Source: Lutjanus erythropterus (Eukaryota; Chordata; Actinopteri; Lutjaniformes; Lutjanidae). From it: DNA of 64,000 nt. Of the stretch, positions 37,171 to 49,646 are shown piece by piece; the stretch's first letter is position 1, and each line of letters starts with the position of its first letter. The stretch lies in contig CM034592.1 of assembly GCA_020091685.1 (NCBI GenBank), positions 38,346,705 to 38,410,704 on the forward strand. The letters run 5' to 3'. The translations under genes were made by a program, and so were the position numbers. The notes beneath the pieces are model-generated. The model did no database searches. It was not told the DNA's origin and saw only the letters and a program-made list of their open reading frames with translations.

Positions 37171-39479
37171 TTGGGTGCAGATTTGTGGGGATGTGTGTTC
37201 ATGTCGTGACGCTCTGAACCGTCCCAGCATTGCACGAGGTAAACCTTTCCATTTGCTGAGCTGTGTAATCACGTTTAACTGTGATTGATTGGCACAGCTG
37301 TCTCAGAGCTATGAGACCTGTGACGTGACTGGCTGGGAGAGTGTTTATTAAACACCACACCTGCTGATCTATATTCACCTTCACCCAACAGTTTTGCATT
37401 TTGCGGTGCTGCACATACATAAACCAAAATAGAGGGTACATACGGAGACGCACAAATGGACGCAGACAACACAGGCAGTTGCAGACACCGTGGATGCATG
37501 ACCTCCCACCTAGTGCTTGGCATTTATTATTCAAATTACGACTGAGGGTGCAGCCTGTTAAACTGAAGGTGCAATGCATGCTTTTGCACCCTTGTAGAAC
37601 CAGACCTGGTGGAATTAATTGAGTATTAAGGCTGTTGTAGATCTAGGTTTTCAGTGATTTTAACTGTGGTTGCTTGCATTTGGTAATGAGCGAATTTCTA
37701 TGCGTAAATGTGTGCTTTTGTGATGACATTTTGAATATACCCATGGCACAGTGATGTCAGTGAGTCTCCACGCAGAAGGAATCCCCTCCTGAATGATTCA
37801 CCCTCGCCCCACTGTCACATGAATGCTTGTCATTTTGTGCAGTCATAACACACACATTCTCCACTCTGTTCGTCTCCAACTCCCACTCTTTGCCTTCTTC
37901 TTGTATGAATTTCTCATCATTTTGCTTCAGATTTCCTTCAGACTCTCCCTCTGATGTCAATTGAATAATTCTCCAATCTCTCTGTAAATGTCCGCCTGGT
38001 TCTTTTTACATCCACTGAGTATTGGACTTGAGTGGCACATCCATCTCATTTAATAAAGTAGGGAGGGGACAGTTTTGTGAGTCATTATCACAACTGGATT
38101 ATTTAGGCGGACTGTCTAGACACTAGTGGTTTGGGAGCAAGTGAGGACTTTGGCACAAATGCCAACTCCTGCAGGAGTCTGCAGATGTAAGATTGTGGTG
38201 ATTATTCCTTTGCTAGTGGTGCAGAGATCAATCTGGACAGACAGTGTGGTGTTGAGGGAGGGAGGAGAAAACCAGCCTCCAATATCAGTCTGTCACAGCT
38301 AGGTAGATCAATCACGGCCGTGACAGCAGATAGCCTATCCGCTCGCCTGGCTGTAATCCTAAATGTAATCCATCAACTCGCTGCGCCAAGAATGTAACAT
38401 AGCTGTGTGGCCCGATGTACCTGATAATATAATGGCATGATTTCTGTTACATTAGTGTAAGGCAGCCTGCTCCAGCCACACTTTTGAGATCACAGTGGTT
38501 TTTGGTATCATTTATGAACTCACAGAAATTGTACTGTATCAGGTTTCCCATTTCCGAAGCTGATATTGACCCGCTGTAGGTGTAGCTTTTATTAAAAATG
38601 GTCTCTCGATTAGTCATGTCATCCACTGAGATACTTGCTGAGCACAGCATTGTAAAATCCTCTTTCAGATTTTTCTTTACTAAATTGTTCTGTTAGATGT
38701 GTTTTTTTGTGGCTGTTTGTGTGTCATGATTCTCTGCCACAGTAAATGTTCTGGGGTCTTGAAATTCACAGCTTTCATTATAGGTATGAAGAGATTACAG
38801 GAAACCCACAGGCACATGTTCAACCTGAATTTGACCCATTCATTTATTTCTTCAACATCAAATCACAGACTCTAGTCTGTACCTGTAGTCCCGTGCACAT
38901 CATTGGTAAACAGAATTACACTGAATAAAATAGGCACTAAATATAGTTATCAATAGGCCTATAAGCACCAAACAAAGTTAGTGTCTCTCCCACACTCTCT
39001 TGTACTATAGACCAGTGGTTCCAAGTGGTGTGCCTTGGGATTATTAGTGCAGTTTCCAATTATAGAAAAAGTTAGGAATTCACTTTTAATTTACTACATC
39101 AGTATTTTGTACACAATACAGAGGCAAATTCTATACTGTTAAAAAAAACAACTTACTTTAAAAGCCTTCCGTCATACCGGATGGTGGGAATCAGAGTGTA
39201 ACACCAGTTAACCTATTTAATTAGTTATATTATAATGTTCAAAATCAAATAAAATCCCCAACCCTAGTGGCATCGCCTTTCTGGGTGATAAGACATCAGT
39301 GTTTAATGCTTATGTTTAATGTTTAATTTGATTTGAACGTTGGAAGTGGCTGTGTCATAACCTGGCGTACCATGCTGTTGCTAGCTTGCTAAATAATGAA
39401 TCTTAGTTCTGTCCGGGTAAAGGTTGAAGACCGAATGATGGGAGGATGTCGTAATATTATTTGTTTCATTCCTGGCTTT

Positions 39480-39811
39480 AAAACTCTCATGCATAAGCTG
39501 TGTGTTGAACAGCAGGTGGTGTGAATACCTGGCATCTGTTATAGGTAGGCTAATACAAACAACAGCTGGTGGATAAACTTTCTGAATAAAAGGGCTGGCT
39601 GCCTCTGCAAAATTTCAGAACTGTTGGTACCAAAAACTAGAGTTTCTTTGAGGAGATGTATATTTAATCTATAACGTTTGTAACTGTTTGTCAGTCAACT
39701 TCCATTTATTTTGTTGCTGAATCCAACTTGACAGCTAGCTTTAAACTAAGTTAGATATGGAGGTCCAGTGTTTATTGTCAACACAGGAACAGCAAATTTG
39801 ACTTAAAAAGA
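39480..39811. repeat. diverged direct repeat, copy 1
   Basis: Aligns by eye with 41297-41617 in the same orientation: AAACTCTCA(T/C)GCATA, GTGTGTT(G/A)AACAGCAG, CTGAATAAAAG, AAAATTTCA(G/A)AA, GTTTGTCAG(T/C)CA, GAGGTCC(A/G)GTGT and GGAACAGCAAAT occur in the same order. No termini found. Either two copies of an unrecognised transposon or an old local duplication. Confidence 0.6.
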
Positions 39812-41296
39812 CTGTTGCATCTAACCTTAGAGCAAATATAACTACCTAGCACCAGCAGAGGATGACATACTGAAACATTTCAGTAACTGCCAACACTGTG
39901 TCATACATCAGACCAGCGATACGTCATTGATCCCTATTCGCCAAGGCCTCGTCTCCTTCCCGGGGAAAACTCATGGTTTCATATAAGGGTGAGATGGGAA
40001 AATGCAGAACAGCTGTTGTATAGCAAGTTATGAAACGAATAAGCATACAAATTCATAAAAATCTCCTCATCTTTCCTGGAAAGGAAAGGGATCCCAAAAA
40101 GAGAGCAATCAGAACGTATGAGCCTCCAGAGAGCGGTAATTCTTTATTCTGGCTGCAGTGTTAATTCATTTTATATGACAGTAAGTATCAATCAGCGAAT
40201 TTATGCTGAAGAAGAAGTAGAAACAATTTAAGGCACATCAGATACATGAATATTCACTGTCAGTGTAGAAAATAGTTAAATGATGCTGATGATATTAAGA
40301 ATTGAAGGAGACCTAACGTTAGCTTGAGCAGGAGGCTGCTGGAGCTCTTGAAATAAATTGCAGCCCAGCTTAAATCAACAGCTGTCTATTAACAGTTTTT
40401 TCTAATTTACAGACAGCACTTAGATTAAATATACCTGGTAACTCAATGTTTACAGTGTCTGGCCACTGTTGGCTCATTTATCTGCTTGGATGGGGAAGAC
40501 TGGATGAACATGATGGCTGACTGATCAACCTTCATTTATTAAGGTATCACAAATGTTCAGGTTCAGACAAGGTCACAAAATAATCATTAGACATCTCTAT
40601 GAAATTATTTTTTTAATTGGGCGTGAATTCATACAAACTTATCAAAATTGTGACGTAAAAACACACACATTTACATTGTTATCTATAGTATGTTTACCTG
40701 TATGTGCCAGTCTGATTCATGGCACTTTATGAAATAGTCATGAAATTTAATCTTTTACATTTGTGTACGTGAACACAAATTTTCCATTTTCTTCATGACA
40801 TTTTCTTCAGTGTGACTTTCAGCTATATTACCCACTGTTCCGTGGTCACGTTAGTAATAATAAATATGCAGTATTCAGTTATACTTTCAAAATAAAGGCC
40901 TTGGCTAGGTTTAGGCACCAATATTTCTTGGTTAGGTGTAGGAGAAGATTGTAGTTTGTGTTTATTTGTTGATGAGTTTATCTGACAAGGACCACCTATA
41001 ATAAACATTAACTTCAATGCTTGAATTCTGATGCATTATAGAGATATGGGGTTTTTTAGATCATTCACACATTATTCTGTGATGCAGTAGCAGTTACCCT
41101 CATGGCTAGCCTCGTATCAGCTGACACAAGAAGGCTAAATGGAAGGTGTGCGTACATTTGCTATTTTTATTGTGCGACATGTTTGCTGTAGTTTGTTATC
41201 ATTGTTTTTGTTAGTAAAAACAAAATCCAAATTCCTGTTCCAACACCTGGTCTCTAATTCTGGCTATGATAACACATCAGTCTTTTAAAATCAGTC

Positions 41297-41617
41297 AAAA
41301 ACTCTCACGCATATGTTGTGTGTTAAACAGCAGATTATGTGAATATCTGGCTATGTGAAGCTCCAAATATAACATCTGTTACACATAATACAAAAATGCT
41401 GAATTTAGCTGACAGATAAGCCTACTGAATAAAAGAGGATGTTACAAAATTTCAAAATTGTTGATAGCCTACCAATAATCCATTTGTGTACTAATGTTGG
41501 CAACAGTTTGTCAGCCACCGTGCGTTTATTGCGTTATCTTACCAAATTGAATTTAGAGGTCCGGTGTGTATTATAGACACAAGTTGGAGGAACAGCAAAT
41601 ACCCTATGAAAAAAAAG
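41297..41617. repeat. diverged direct repeat, copy 2
   Basis: Partner of 39480-39811, same orientation and motif order, with an insertion of about 30 bp relative to copy 1 around 41,355-41,385. Confidence 0.6.
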
Positions 41618-42692
41618 TAAACATTGTGAGCAAGTTTAGAGCTGTAACAAGTGAAACCAGTAAACAGAGAATAAATAGCTCCTTTTAAACAGCTCAATTG
41701 ATTTTACAATAATGGATTTCACTGCAGTCATTTTGCCGTCGGGTTGTTGACATTCTGTTTTCTTTACTAAGTGGATAAGTGTCAAAAACGTCATGTTGGC
41801 ACAGGCTTTCTGTGGAGCTGTTGGAGTTTTTCAGCTGTAGTAGTCGTAGGTTAAAGCAGCTCACAGTCAATAAATTATCTATACCAGACTCAGGTTTCAG
41901 TTTGCTGTATCTTTAATCTGAGGTCACGTTCGCTGACTCTGGGCATCCTCGCTCCGTAAAAGATGCACCTTTTGTCACAGACAAGCGTGTATCGCTGAGA
42001 AACTGTAATTATGGTGTTTGTTCCAGAAGATTCCTCTTTTGGCCAAATACCACAGCTGTTCAGTAATTATCCCCTTTTGTCAGACAGTGTAATAAGTCTG
42101 TGTGCCCCATTGTGTAATTTTAGTTCTTAATTGCAACAGTGTAGCTCCAGTGGAAAGCTACTATCTCTCCTCGCAAATCCTGTGTATTCTGTTGTAGGGC
42201 AGATACGATGTGCATTTGCATTAAAATAAATGACAAATATATGAAAATGTGCGCAGATACATCCCTGGAACATTGCAGGCACCCAAAGTTTTGGTTTTGT
42301 TATTGTATGTTGTGCTCTTGTATTTAGACTAATATGAAAACTGCATCAGGTGTATGTCCAGCATTGTTCCTGTTCACCCTGCTTTTATCAAAATAAATGT
42401 AATAATCCTGTACCTCCTGCAGGGGCCATGTGCTCATCGGGATCATTTCCTTCTGAGATCTCATTAAGGCAAGACCAGACAAAACTGTCTCAAAGGCAAA
42501 GGCCAAGTCTCTGAGGTGATGGGTTACTTTGTCAACCAATAACTGCACCATGAATATAAATATGAACCATTTATCTCCAGCACAAACAGACAGGACAGGC
42601 GCACCAACATATTGAATTTTCAGATTCAGGACTCAAAACTTTTCTTGTGGCAATGACACTAAAGGTGAATTTTGTGGGTTTTATTTTTTAAC

Positions 42693-43142
42693 TTAAAGGG
42701 ACAGTTCACCCCCAAAATCAAAAGCTCATATTTTTCTTACCTCTTGCCTGTTCTGTCATTCATCCATCTAGATAGTTTTTGTGTGAGTTCCCAAGTTTTG
42801 GAGATATCGGCTATAGAAATGCCTGCCTTCTCTCCGATACAATGGGAATAAATGGCACCAACCTGTGGGACTCAAAGTGCCGAAAAAATGCATTTGCAAA
42901 ATTCAACACCAGTGTCTATTTCCTTGACCCAGTTACTCAGGTTTCTGTAATTTCTTTCTGCAGTAGAATCTACTGGAACTACTTTCCTTCTACCAGCAAA
43001 AGATAATCACCAAACTTGTTTGTGAACAGTTTCATTTAGGAACTTCTTTCCTCCCTGTAGAAATAAAAAAGTTCTGGTAGACTCTACTGCAGAAAGAAAA
43101 TAGTTCCTACAAAAGTGATTTTGGGGCAAACTGTCCCTTTAA
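42693..43142. mobile_element. TTAA-flanked TIR element (group A), 450 bp
   Basis: Starts TTAAAGGGACAGTTCACC and ends CAAACTGTCCCTTTAA, the same termini as 4839-5302. It shares internal words (gaacagtttcattta, tagaatctact, tagttcctac) and the internal fold-back. No coding capacity. Confidence 0.85.
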
Positions 43143-45174
43143 AATGCCTGTGAACAATTAATCACAACAAGGTCAGTGCATTCTGTTCGTGCCTCTTTCT
43201 GAAAACTCTGCTCGTTTCTCTGCTGCTGCTTCATCATTTAACAGTCAGCCATTTATTGGAAGGGATTTATTATGTGCAAAATTAAAAGAACATCTCTGAG
43301 GTTATTTAATGTGGCAACCACTCCATTCACTCCACTCCAGATAAATCATTACTAATTTCACAACACTGTATTATAATGAAAAGAAATATTCACACGTTGC
43401 GTGATTATAAAGTCCAAGGTCCAACCACTGCCATTCACAAAATGCTGCGAGAGACGTTGGAAATGTTACAGCAAAAACAAAACTCTTTTCGATAAAAGCC
43501 CTGCTGAGTGAAACTGTAATTTGGAAACTGAACTGATGCTTTTAAAATGTGAGCCATATGGTTAGTTATGCAACACAATTCTTGGAACATTAGATTTAAA
43601 ACAAAACATTTTCAGCTTATAACTCTCCCCGATGACATTAACCAGCTCTTTGTCGCACCAGAGGCCAGCAGGTTAATATTGTCTCTTCAGCAAACTTGCA
43701 TGTTAGTCAGACTGAGCAGTTTCCTCACATGCACTAGACTATGAGTTTGTTTTGAGCTCTGATTCCCACAACATAAGGTGGACATGCCTGAGAATGAATC
43801 ATGGCAGAAACCAGTGTGCTCTTCTCTGGCTCCACCAGGATTGTTGGTATTGGCTCCTAATCAGTTTGGAGCCTCATTCTTGATGCTGGGTTTGCTTCTG
43901 ACTCACTTCATCTGATCCCGATCCAAGGCTACTTGAGTTTTTCATGGAACTTGTCCAGCATACACTTGTGATACGGTTCCTGCAAGCCTGGTTACGGTCT
44001 GTGTGTGTGTGTGTGTGCTGCGATAGGAGCACTGCCAGCCAGAACACAAATTAGGAATAAAACAAGTTACATACATTAATGAGGCGTGAATTATAGTCCC
44101 AAACAGATGATCAAACCAGGACTTGATGAGATTTTCATGTAGGAACTATAGCGTTTAAAAAGCAAGGCTAGTAATATACCATATTTTTTTTATTGTGAAC
44201 AAATCTGCTTAAAAGAACAAAACCAACAATGAATTTTTCAAATCAAGCCAAAATACGTAGCCCAAATCTGATATATCTCATTTCTCTGTGCCATCAATAT
44301 CCACAGATTGATTAAAAACAAATCAATGAGCCACATCATTGCACTGGGGCACATCTCTGCTTTATGATCAACATAAGTGCTGTAGTTTATTTGGACTGAA
44401 TCACACACCCACTATCCTGGTGCTGTAAAAACTAGTAGGGCACTAAATGTGTTTTTGCAGCTGAAAATAAACACCCAACAAATGTACAATGTGCTACTGT
44501 TCAGTAATGTTTGCTTAAAACCGCCGTGCCCGGATATTAAAGGAAATTTCTTTGCCTTTGATTAAAATTTTTATGTTAGGAAATTTAAGGTTAAAGTGAG
44601 AACTTGGCACCTTTCATTTTGATATCTAATCAATGGTAAATGTAGTCAATTAAAGCCATAAATCCCTCAGTGTGTGCTATATTGACCAAGAAAGCTGCTG
44701 GTGTGATTGTGACTCCCATACCTGTGTTTCTGTTTTATTAATACCTTAGCCTATAGCTATTATTTGTTTGCCAAAACATGACAAAAGATAGTGCAAAAAT
44801 ACTCATGCAGCATGACTACAAATCCAAGCTGAAATAGCCTTTAGTTCTTTCTTAACACCAATGACATCACTGTGATATCACTGGATGCCTGACAGACAAC
44901 AGATTTTTAGAGTAGAATAACTTCTCAGTCAATATATCACACATTGAGGAATTTAATACTTTACTTATTAGAATTGACTATCAGCACTGACTGGACAGCC
45001 ACATGAAAAGTGCAGAATTTTCCCTTAAACTCATGGAAAACATTGAGCACAGATTGTTTGGGTTTAAGGGAAATATGTGCAACAGCCCGGGGTGACCAGC
45101 GCCATCTATCTGTTGTAAATACTCAGTTTATTGTCAAAGCTTTTGCTCACACAGACCTTCTTCACAGACGTAAG

Positions 45175-45679
45175 GCCCTATTCGTATGGGACTAGTATTA
45201 CTTGGGAACCTCTAATAACTTAATGATAATTGTTGAGATTGTTTGTGATCTTGCTCCTGTGCCACTCTGCAATGTCTGTAAATATTATAGTATTGTTAAA
45301 GTAAAGTACAAATGCCACATGCGAATTACCTACCATATTTGACCAAACACAAAGATCATGTGATAAAGTTAGTCCTTTGTTTTGGTCTGCCTCTCTCTCC
45401 TGGTCAAACATTATGGAGGCTGTTACGGCAATCATAAATGAAAAAAATTTGAAATGAAAATTTTGATGCAAATTTAGGAGGCTCATTGCTCTTATTGTTC
45501 AGAGAGAGGATGTTACGCAGGGCCTTGACATCATACCCGAGAGATAATGCACGCAAATTTGATTAAAATATTGACTTTGCTTATACCGATGTGAATATGC
45601 TGCATGAAACACCTGCGTGGGGAAGTAATTACTAAATCTCAGAGGTCATCTGGTAATACTAGTCCCATGCAAATAGGGC
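45175..45679. mobile_element. TIR element with 28-bp termini and 4-bp flanks, 505 bp
   Basis: The left end GCCCTATTCGTATGGGACTA and reverse-complemented right end GCCCTATTTGCATGGGACTA differ at two positions, and the match continues through GTATTAC. The flanks are TAAG at 45171-45174 and 45680-45683. No transposase. I do not recognise the superfamily; a 4-bp TAAG duplication is uncommon among the usual fish elements. Confidence 0.75.
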
Positions 45680-48028
45680 TAAGTCAGTCAGTCAGTCAGT
45701 CAATACAGAAAGAATCTTTTCAGAAATTCTAATAATGGTACAAATTCATGTACAACAACAAAAACGTGCATTAAATTTATAATAAAAAACATCACTTGTA
45801 CGCCTGTAGGTTTCCCATTTTGCTGTGTGTGTGTGTGTGTATCTTGTGTCCTCTACTAATTGAATGTTAAAAGAAATGTGAGAATCTGTATCTTGTAAAG
45901 GATTAGCGTCACTAAGTTTTATCAAGTTCTTAAAGAGTTCAGTTACAAACTAATTAATACTGTAGAGAGTCAATCAGAGGAGCATGGAAACCAATTCCAT
46001 GCCTTCACTAATTTCCATTATTTCTTTTTCCATTGTCACTTAACACTTTAGAGGCTGTTTCAAGCTATTATCTTTACTATTACTTGTACAATGAGGTTCA
46101 GCTGACTAATACGAGCCCATAATTTCATTATTTTATCGTATATCGAGTTATGTACTTCATTTTGCTAGAATAACTAATGACACATTTAAATGTCATGACA
46201 TTAAATGTCAAATTAATTACCAATTCAGGTAGTTTGATGAATGAATATAATTGTAGCCAATCACAGGAGATGCTAATGCATTTGCACGATAACAAAACAT
46301 GCTTGCGAATTGTGCTGACTGTTGAGCAAAGACCCAGAATTGATGTACTGCCAAGTGTGTGCATTTGCATGTGCAGTATCAGTAGAAGGCAGCCACCCAC
46401 ATTGCAAGGCTTCATCTCTACCCACCTATAAGCTAACATTCACATCAATATGTCTCGTTTTTCCTACAGTGCATTGCCAATATGGAGGCAGTTACTGGCT
46501 GTATAGATTATGGTGTGCAGTGTTAGGATGAGTATGTCAATTATGAGATATGTATCATCCATTGGCCTGGAACAGAAGTGTCTAATTAGCACTTGTATCA
46601 AATTGAACTCAAAGGTTAATGACGTTGTCAGTAAAACAAGTTGAATGAATGAGTCTTTAAGCATGTGAGAGTGAGCATCCTCTACTGTGGTTTCAGTGGC
46701 CAGTCTTTAACATATTCATGCTAAAACTGACCCTACTGATCCACTGTTGTTCTCATTTGTAAACAGGACTTGGAAAAGAGGACTCACTGGAAGACTTGTA
46801 CCCTTGAGAGCCACAGTCGCTGTCCTTTTCCATTTAAATGATGTCTGAACAATAAACTGTGTGAAAGTGACAGAGGCATGGGGAGCAGCGCTCACTGATT
46901 TATCATGCTTCCATCTTGAGATGAGTTTGGTCAAGGTGCCCCTGTCTCAGACAGTGCCCTTTCCAGATGCATCAGTAAATTTTTGAGATGTAACCAGGAG
47001 TCATTTTTAATGACGAAGTGAGGAAGAAGGGGCTTGCATTGTGCAGCTGAAATTAAAATGATTTAAATGGATGTCTGCTTCATTCTCCAAACCAAAGTAG
47101 AAAAGATGCAGAGGAATTGGTCTTGTTGTCAGAGGCACAGAGATGGGCTATCATTCAGAGCAGCAAGGACAAATAAAGCCTTTCTAACAGTACAAATGAA
47201 TAGCTTTAAATGTTCTGTACAGTAGAGAGTATATATTTAGTTACCAGTAGATAATAGTATCACTGTGCTTCACAGTTTCTTAGTATTTCGACTTGTTCCC
47301 ACAGTGAACCTGCAGTCATGCTGTGGGTGGGTGTACTGTATAAACAGTGCAACTTCAGCTCATAAATGAAGACTTCTGATTGACCTTACAGTTATTAAAT
47401 CAGCTGAAAGAAGCTGCATTTCTCTGTTGAATTCTGCACTTTTACAACACAACACTGTTTGAATTAAAATACTTGCATACAAGCAGGAAAGTATGCACAC
47501 GCATGCACTGCAACCCAGAGCTTATCTAGGTCTGGAGGAGCTGCATATGAGAACACAAATGCATGCTTCAGAGTTTACCCTGCCAGCTCTGTAGTCCATG
47601 ATCTGTGTGAGCCCATGTGTGAATACAGCAGGTCATTATCCAGAGAATTCCTAGCAAGTGAGTGGTTGTGTTGCTGATGTTGATGACGTTGCACTGAGTG
47701 CAGCGGTTTTGTTCTGCTTGCCAGTTTATTGCTTTCCACGCTTACGTTAATATTGTGGATATGTCCAAATATATGTAGAATTGATATCAGTAAAAATGAA
47801 GTCATCATTGCAGATGAGTCTTCCTCCTCCTGGTGCCTGCACACTTTATCCAGGTGCCCCTCCTTGCCTAAAGCAAACAGAGTATTTCCAACATGTGAGA
47901 ACACGTCTGATACAGACAATCTCCTGCTGCATGCTACATGTGTGAAAGGACAACTACAGACAATGTCTGGACCTGATTCTCTGGACATTGTCTGGAGTTA
48001 TTTCATAACGGATTCTGTCTCTGATAAC

Positions 48029-49166
48029 TTAAGACCTTGAAGCAAGATTTGTTGATTTATTGGCAGAATATGGCAGAAGTGGTTTATAATATTAAGTAAG
48101 TATGTTTTATTAGTGTATAATCACATGCTAATCATCTCCAGTCGCTTACAGAGGATATTTTCTGTGTTGCTTGCTCCATACATGTCTGAAACTGCTGCTC
48201 TTTCCTGTGGTGCGCCTCAAGGGTCTGTCTTGGGCCCTATATCATTTGCTTTGCTTTCCATAGGTCAAATAATTAGCAAATTTAAAGGTATTTCATGTCA
48301 CTTTTATGCTGATGATATCTAGCTGTGTGTCTTCTTTAAACTTGATGAACTGCCATTAAGGACTGGATAATTAAAAAACTTTGACATTCTTGTCATTGCC
48401 TCAGACAGTGTAGCTTCCAAGGCTTTCAGGGTATTGGGTCTCTTTCTCCAGCTGTTCAGTCTAATTTTAGAAATCTCAGTGTTATATTTGATCAGGCTAT
48501 GTATATGTTGATCAACATATTAACACATACATATTGACACTTGCACGTGTTTCCATTAAAGAAACTCAAATCTGTTGTATTATAAACAATCATTCACACT
48601 TTTATATCATCCCGACTACACAACTGAAACTCCCTTTTCACCTGCCTCAGCAAGTTGTTTTTGGACCAGCTGGTCCAGAATTTGTTCTGTCGAAGCCTTT
48701 AAAAAGCAGATGAAGACTAATTTATTAAAAGTGGCTCTTGTCACGCCTCATTCTGTCAAGTGTTTGTGTGTTTGTAAGGTCTGTTTGCTACTCATGTTTT
48801 ATTACTTGTTTCTTTTTATTGCAATATTGGCATTTTTTTTTAACAATTTCACTTTTGTGAAGCACTTTTTGACCCTGCTCTGTAAAAGCTGCTATACTAA
48901 ATAAACTTTACTTACCTCCTTACTGAAAATAAGAATTTCTGTTACTTTTAGCTGTTTATAACTACAGACGGCACAGCTCCTCTTCCATGGTGGCCCTCAT
49001 GTCAACCCAGTTTGTGCAGTAGCTCAGAATGGACCAACCGAACCGGTCTTTTGTGGGTTTTCTAGTTTCACAGCCATCCTGGGCTCTCCTACATGCTTGA
49101 CATGAGGTGTTTGCAATCTGCAAGCTAACCACTCACTGCCACTAAATCCTACAGCTGCTCCTTTAA
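48029..49166. mobile_element. TTAA-flanked repeat, split by a LINE
   Basis: The left piece 48029-48122 (TTAAgacctt ... ggcagaa ... tttataatatta ... gtgtataatcac) and right piece 48927-49166 (tgaaaataagaat ... cactgccactaaatcctac ... gctcctTTAA) are the two parts of a very common fish TTAA-type element, in the expected order. Intact relatives run from gtgtataatcac straight into tgaaaataag. The roughly 800 bp between is a LINE. Confidence 0.7.
48123..48926 (+). mobile_element. CR1/L2-like LINE fragment, reverse transcriptase remnant and 3' tail
   Basis: 48,135-48,325 translates to the LINE reverse-transcriptase core CGAPQGSVLGPISFAL followed by FYADDI (catalytic YADD). Later pieces in shifted frames give RNLSVIFD and IHTFISSRL, then AFKKQMKTNLLK, matching the order of the CR1/L2 ORF2 C-terminus. 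The tail ends gctgctatactaaataaactttac, typical of L2-like 3' ends. It is 5'-truncated, frameshifted and with stops, so inactive. It sits inside the TTAA element 48029-49166. Confidence 0.8.
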
Positions 49167-49398
49167 ATCTTCAGGGAATCAATTAAATAATTAATTAGTT
49201 CTTTTATTTGTATGGTGTGTATTGCTCAGAATTGAGACAGAGCAGTACTGTGCTTGCTCTTCAGTATGACGCACTTTAAGAGTGGCTGCCATCTGAATAC
49301 ATTTGTCTAAAAGTCCATAAAAATAAAATATTATTCACTTCAACTCTGGCTCAGTAGTCTTGTAAATCTGTCTAATCTTATTTCCTGGTTCATTTCAG

Positions 49399-49646
49399 GG
49401 GTGGAAGGCATGGAGTGCTCCCTCCCCATGGACGGCAGACGTGTATCCCTGACCCAGCTCTCGAAGGACAGCTTCCGCGAGTGCCAGGCCACCCTGACTC
49501 TAACAGACCTGCTCATCATCATTTTCTCTGGCATCTCAGTGTCTGTGGTGGCCATCATGACAAGCTTCTTCCTGGCTTCAACTGTTCATTGCTTCCAGCG
49601 CTGGAGTAAAGGCACCAAGGGAGATGAGGAGGAGAGTGAGGAGTGA
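49399..49646 (+). CDS. lrrc38: LRRC38-like BK channel gamma subunit, exon 2 (residues 210-291 and stop)
   Basis: Acceptor tttcag|GG at 49397-49398 supplies two bases that complete Gly210 with the final G of exon 1, and the frame then stays open to TGA at 49644-49646. Residues 210-238 finish the LRR C-cap (Cys216, Cys238 pairing with Cys189/Cys191 by family analogy). Residues 247-269 form one transmembrane helix (LLIIIFSG..FFLA). The cytoplasmic tail is 22 residues, with a basic cluster (R277, K280, K283) followed by an acidic end (DEEESEE). In BK gamma subunits the transmembrane helix and adjacent charged tail set the strength of channel modulation, so this exon carries the activity-determining part while exon 1 carries the ectodomain. 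The total of 291 residues is close to human LRRC38 (about 294). The RWSK motif just after the helix recalls LRRC55, but the rest of the exon (CSLPM, RRVSL, IIIFSG, SFFLA) is LRRC38-like. Confidence 0.95.

Larger units (their letters stand above)
26621..49398 (+). other. lrrc38 intron 1, 22,778 bp, GT-AG
   Basis: The intron starts gtgagt and ends with a pyrimidine-biased tract and tttcag. It is phase 1, interrupting the LRR C-cap between residue 209 and 210. It contains no other exon I can support: the open frames inside are short and either lie in repeats or have no recognisable domain. Its content is mostly A+T-rich unique DNA plus the transposon relics listed separately (26,647, 31,678, 33,279, 36,870, 42,693, 45,175 and 48,029 onward) and a (TG)31 tract. 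Confidence 0.9.

Noticed and set aside
47729..48040. 103-codon frame upstream of the LINE, considered as part of its ORF2
   Set aside because: Its translation does not match reverse-transcriptase motifs, and the TTAA element boundary at 48029 lies between it and the LINE.
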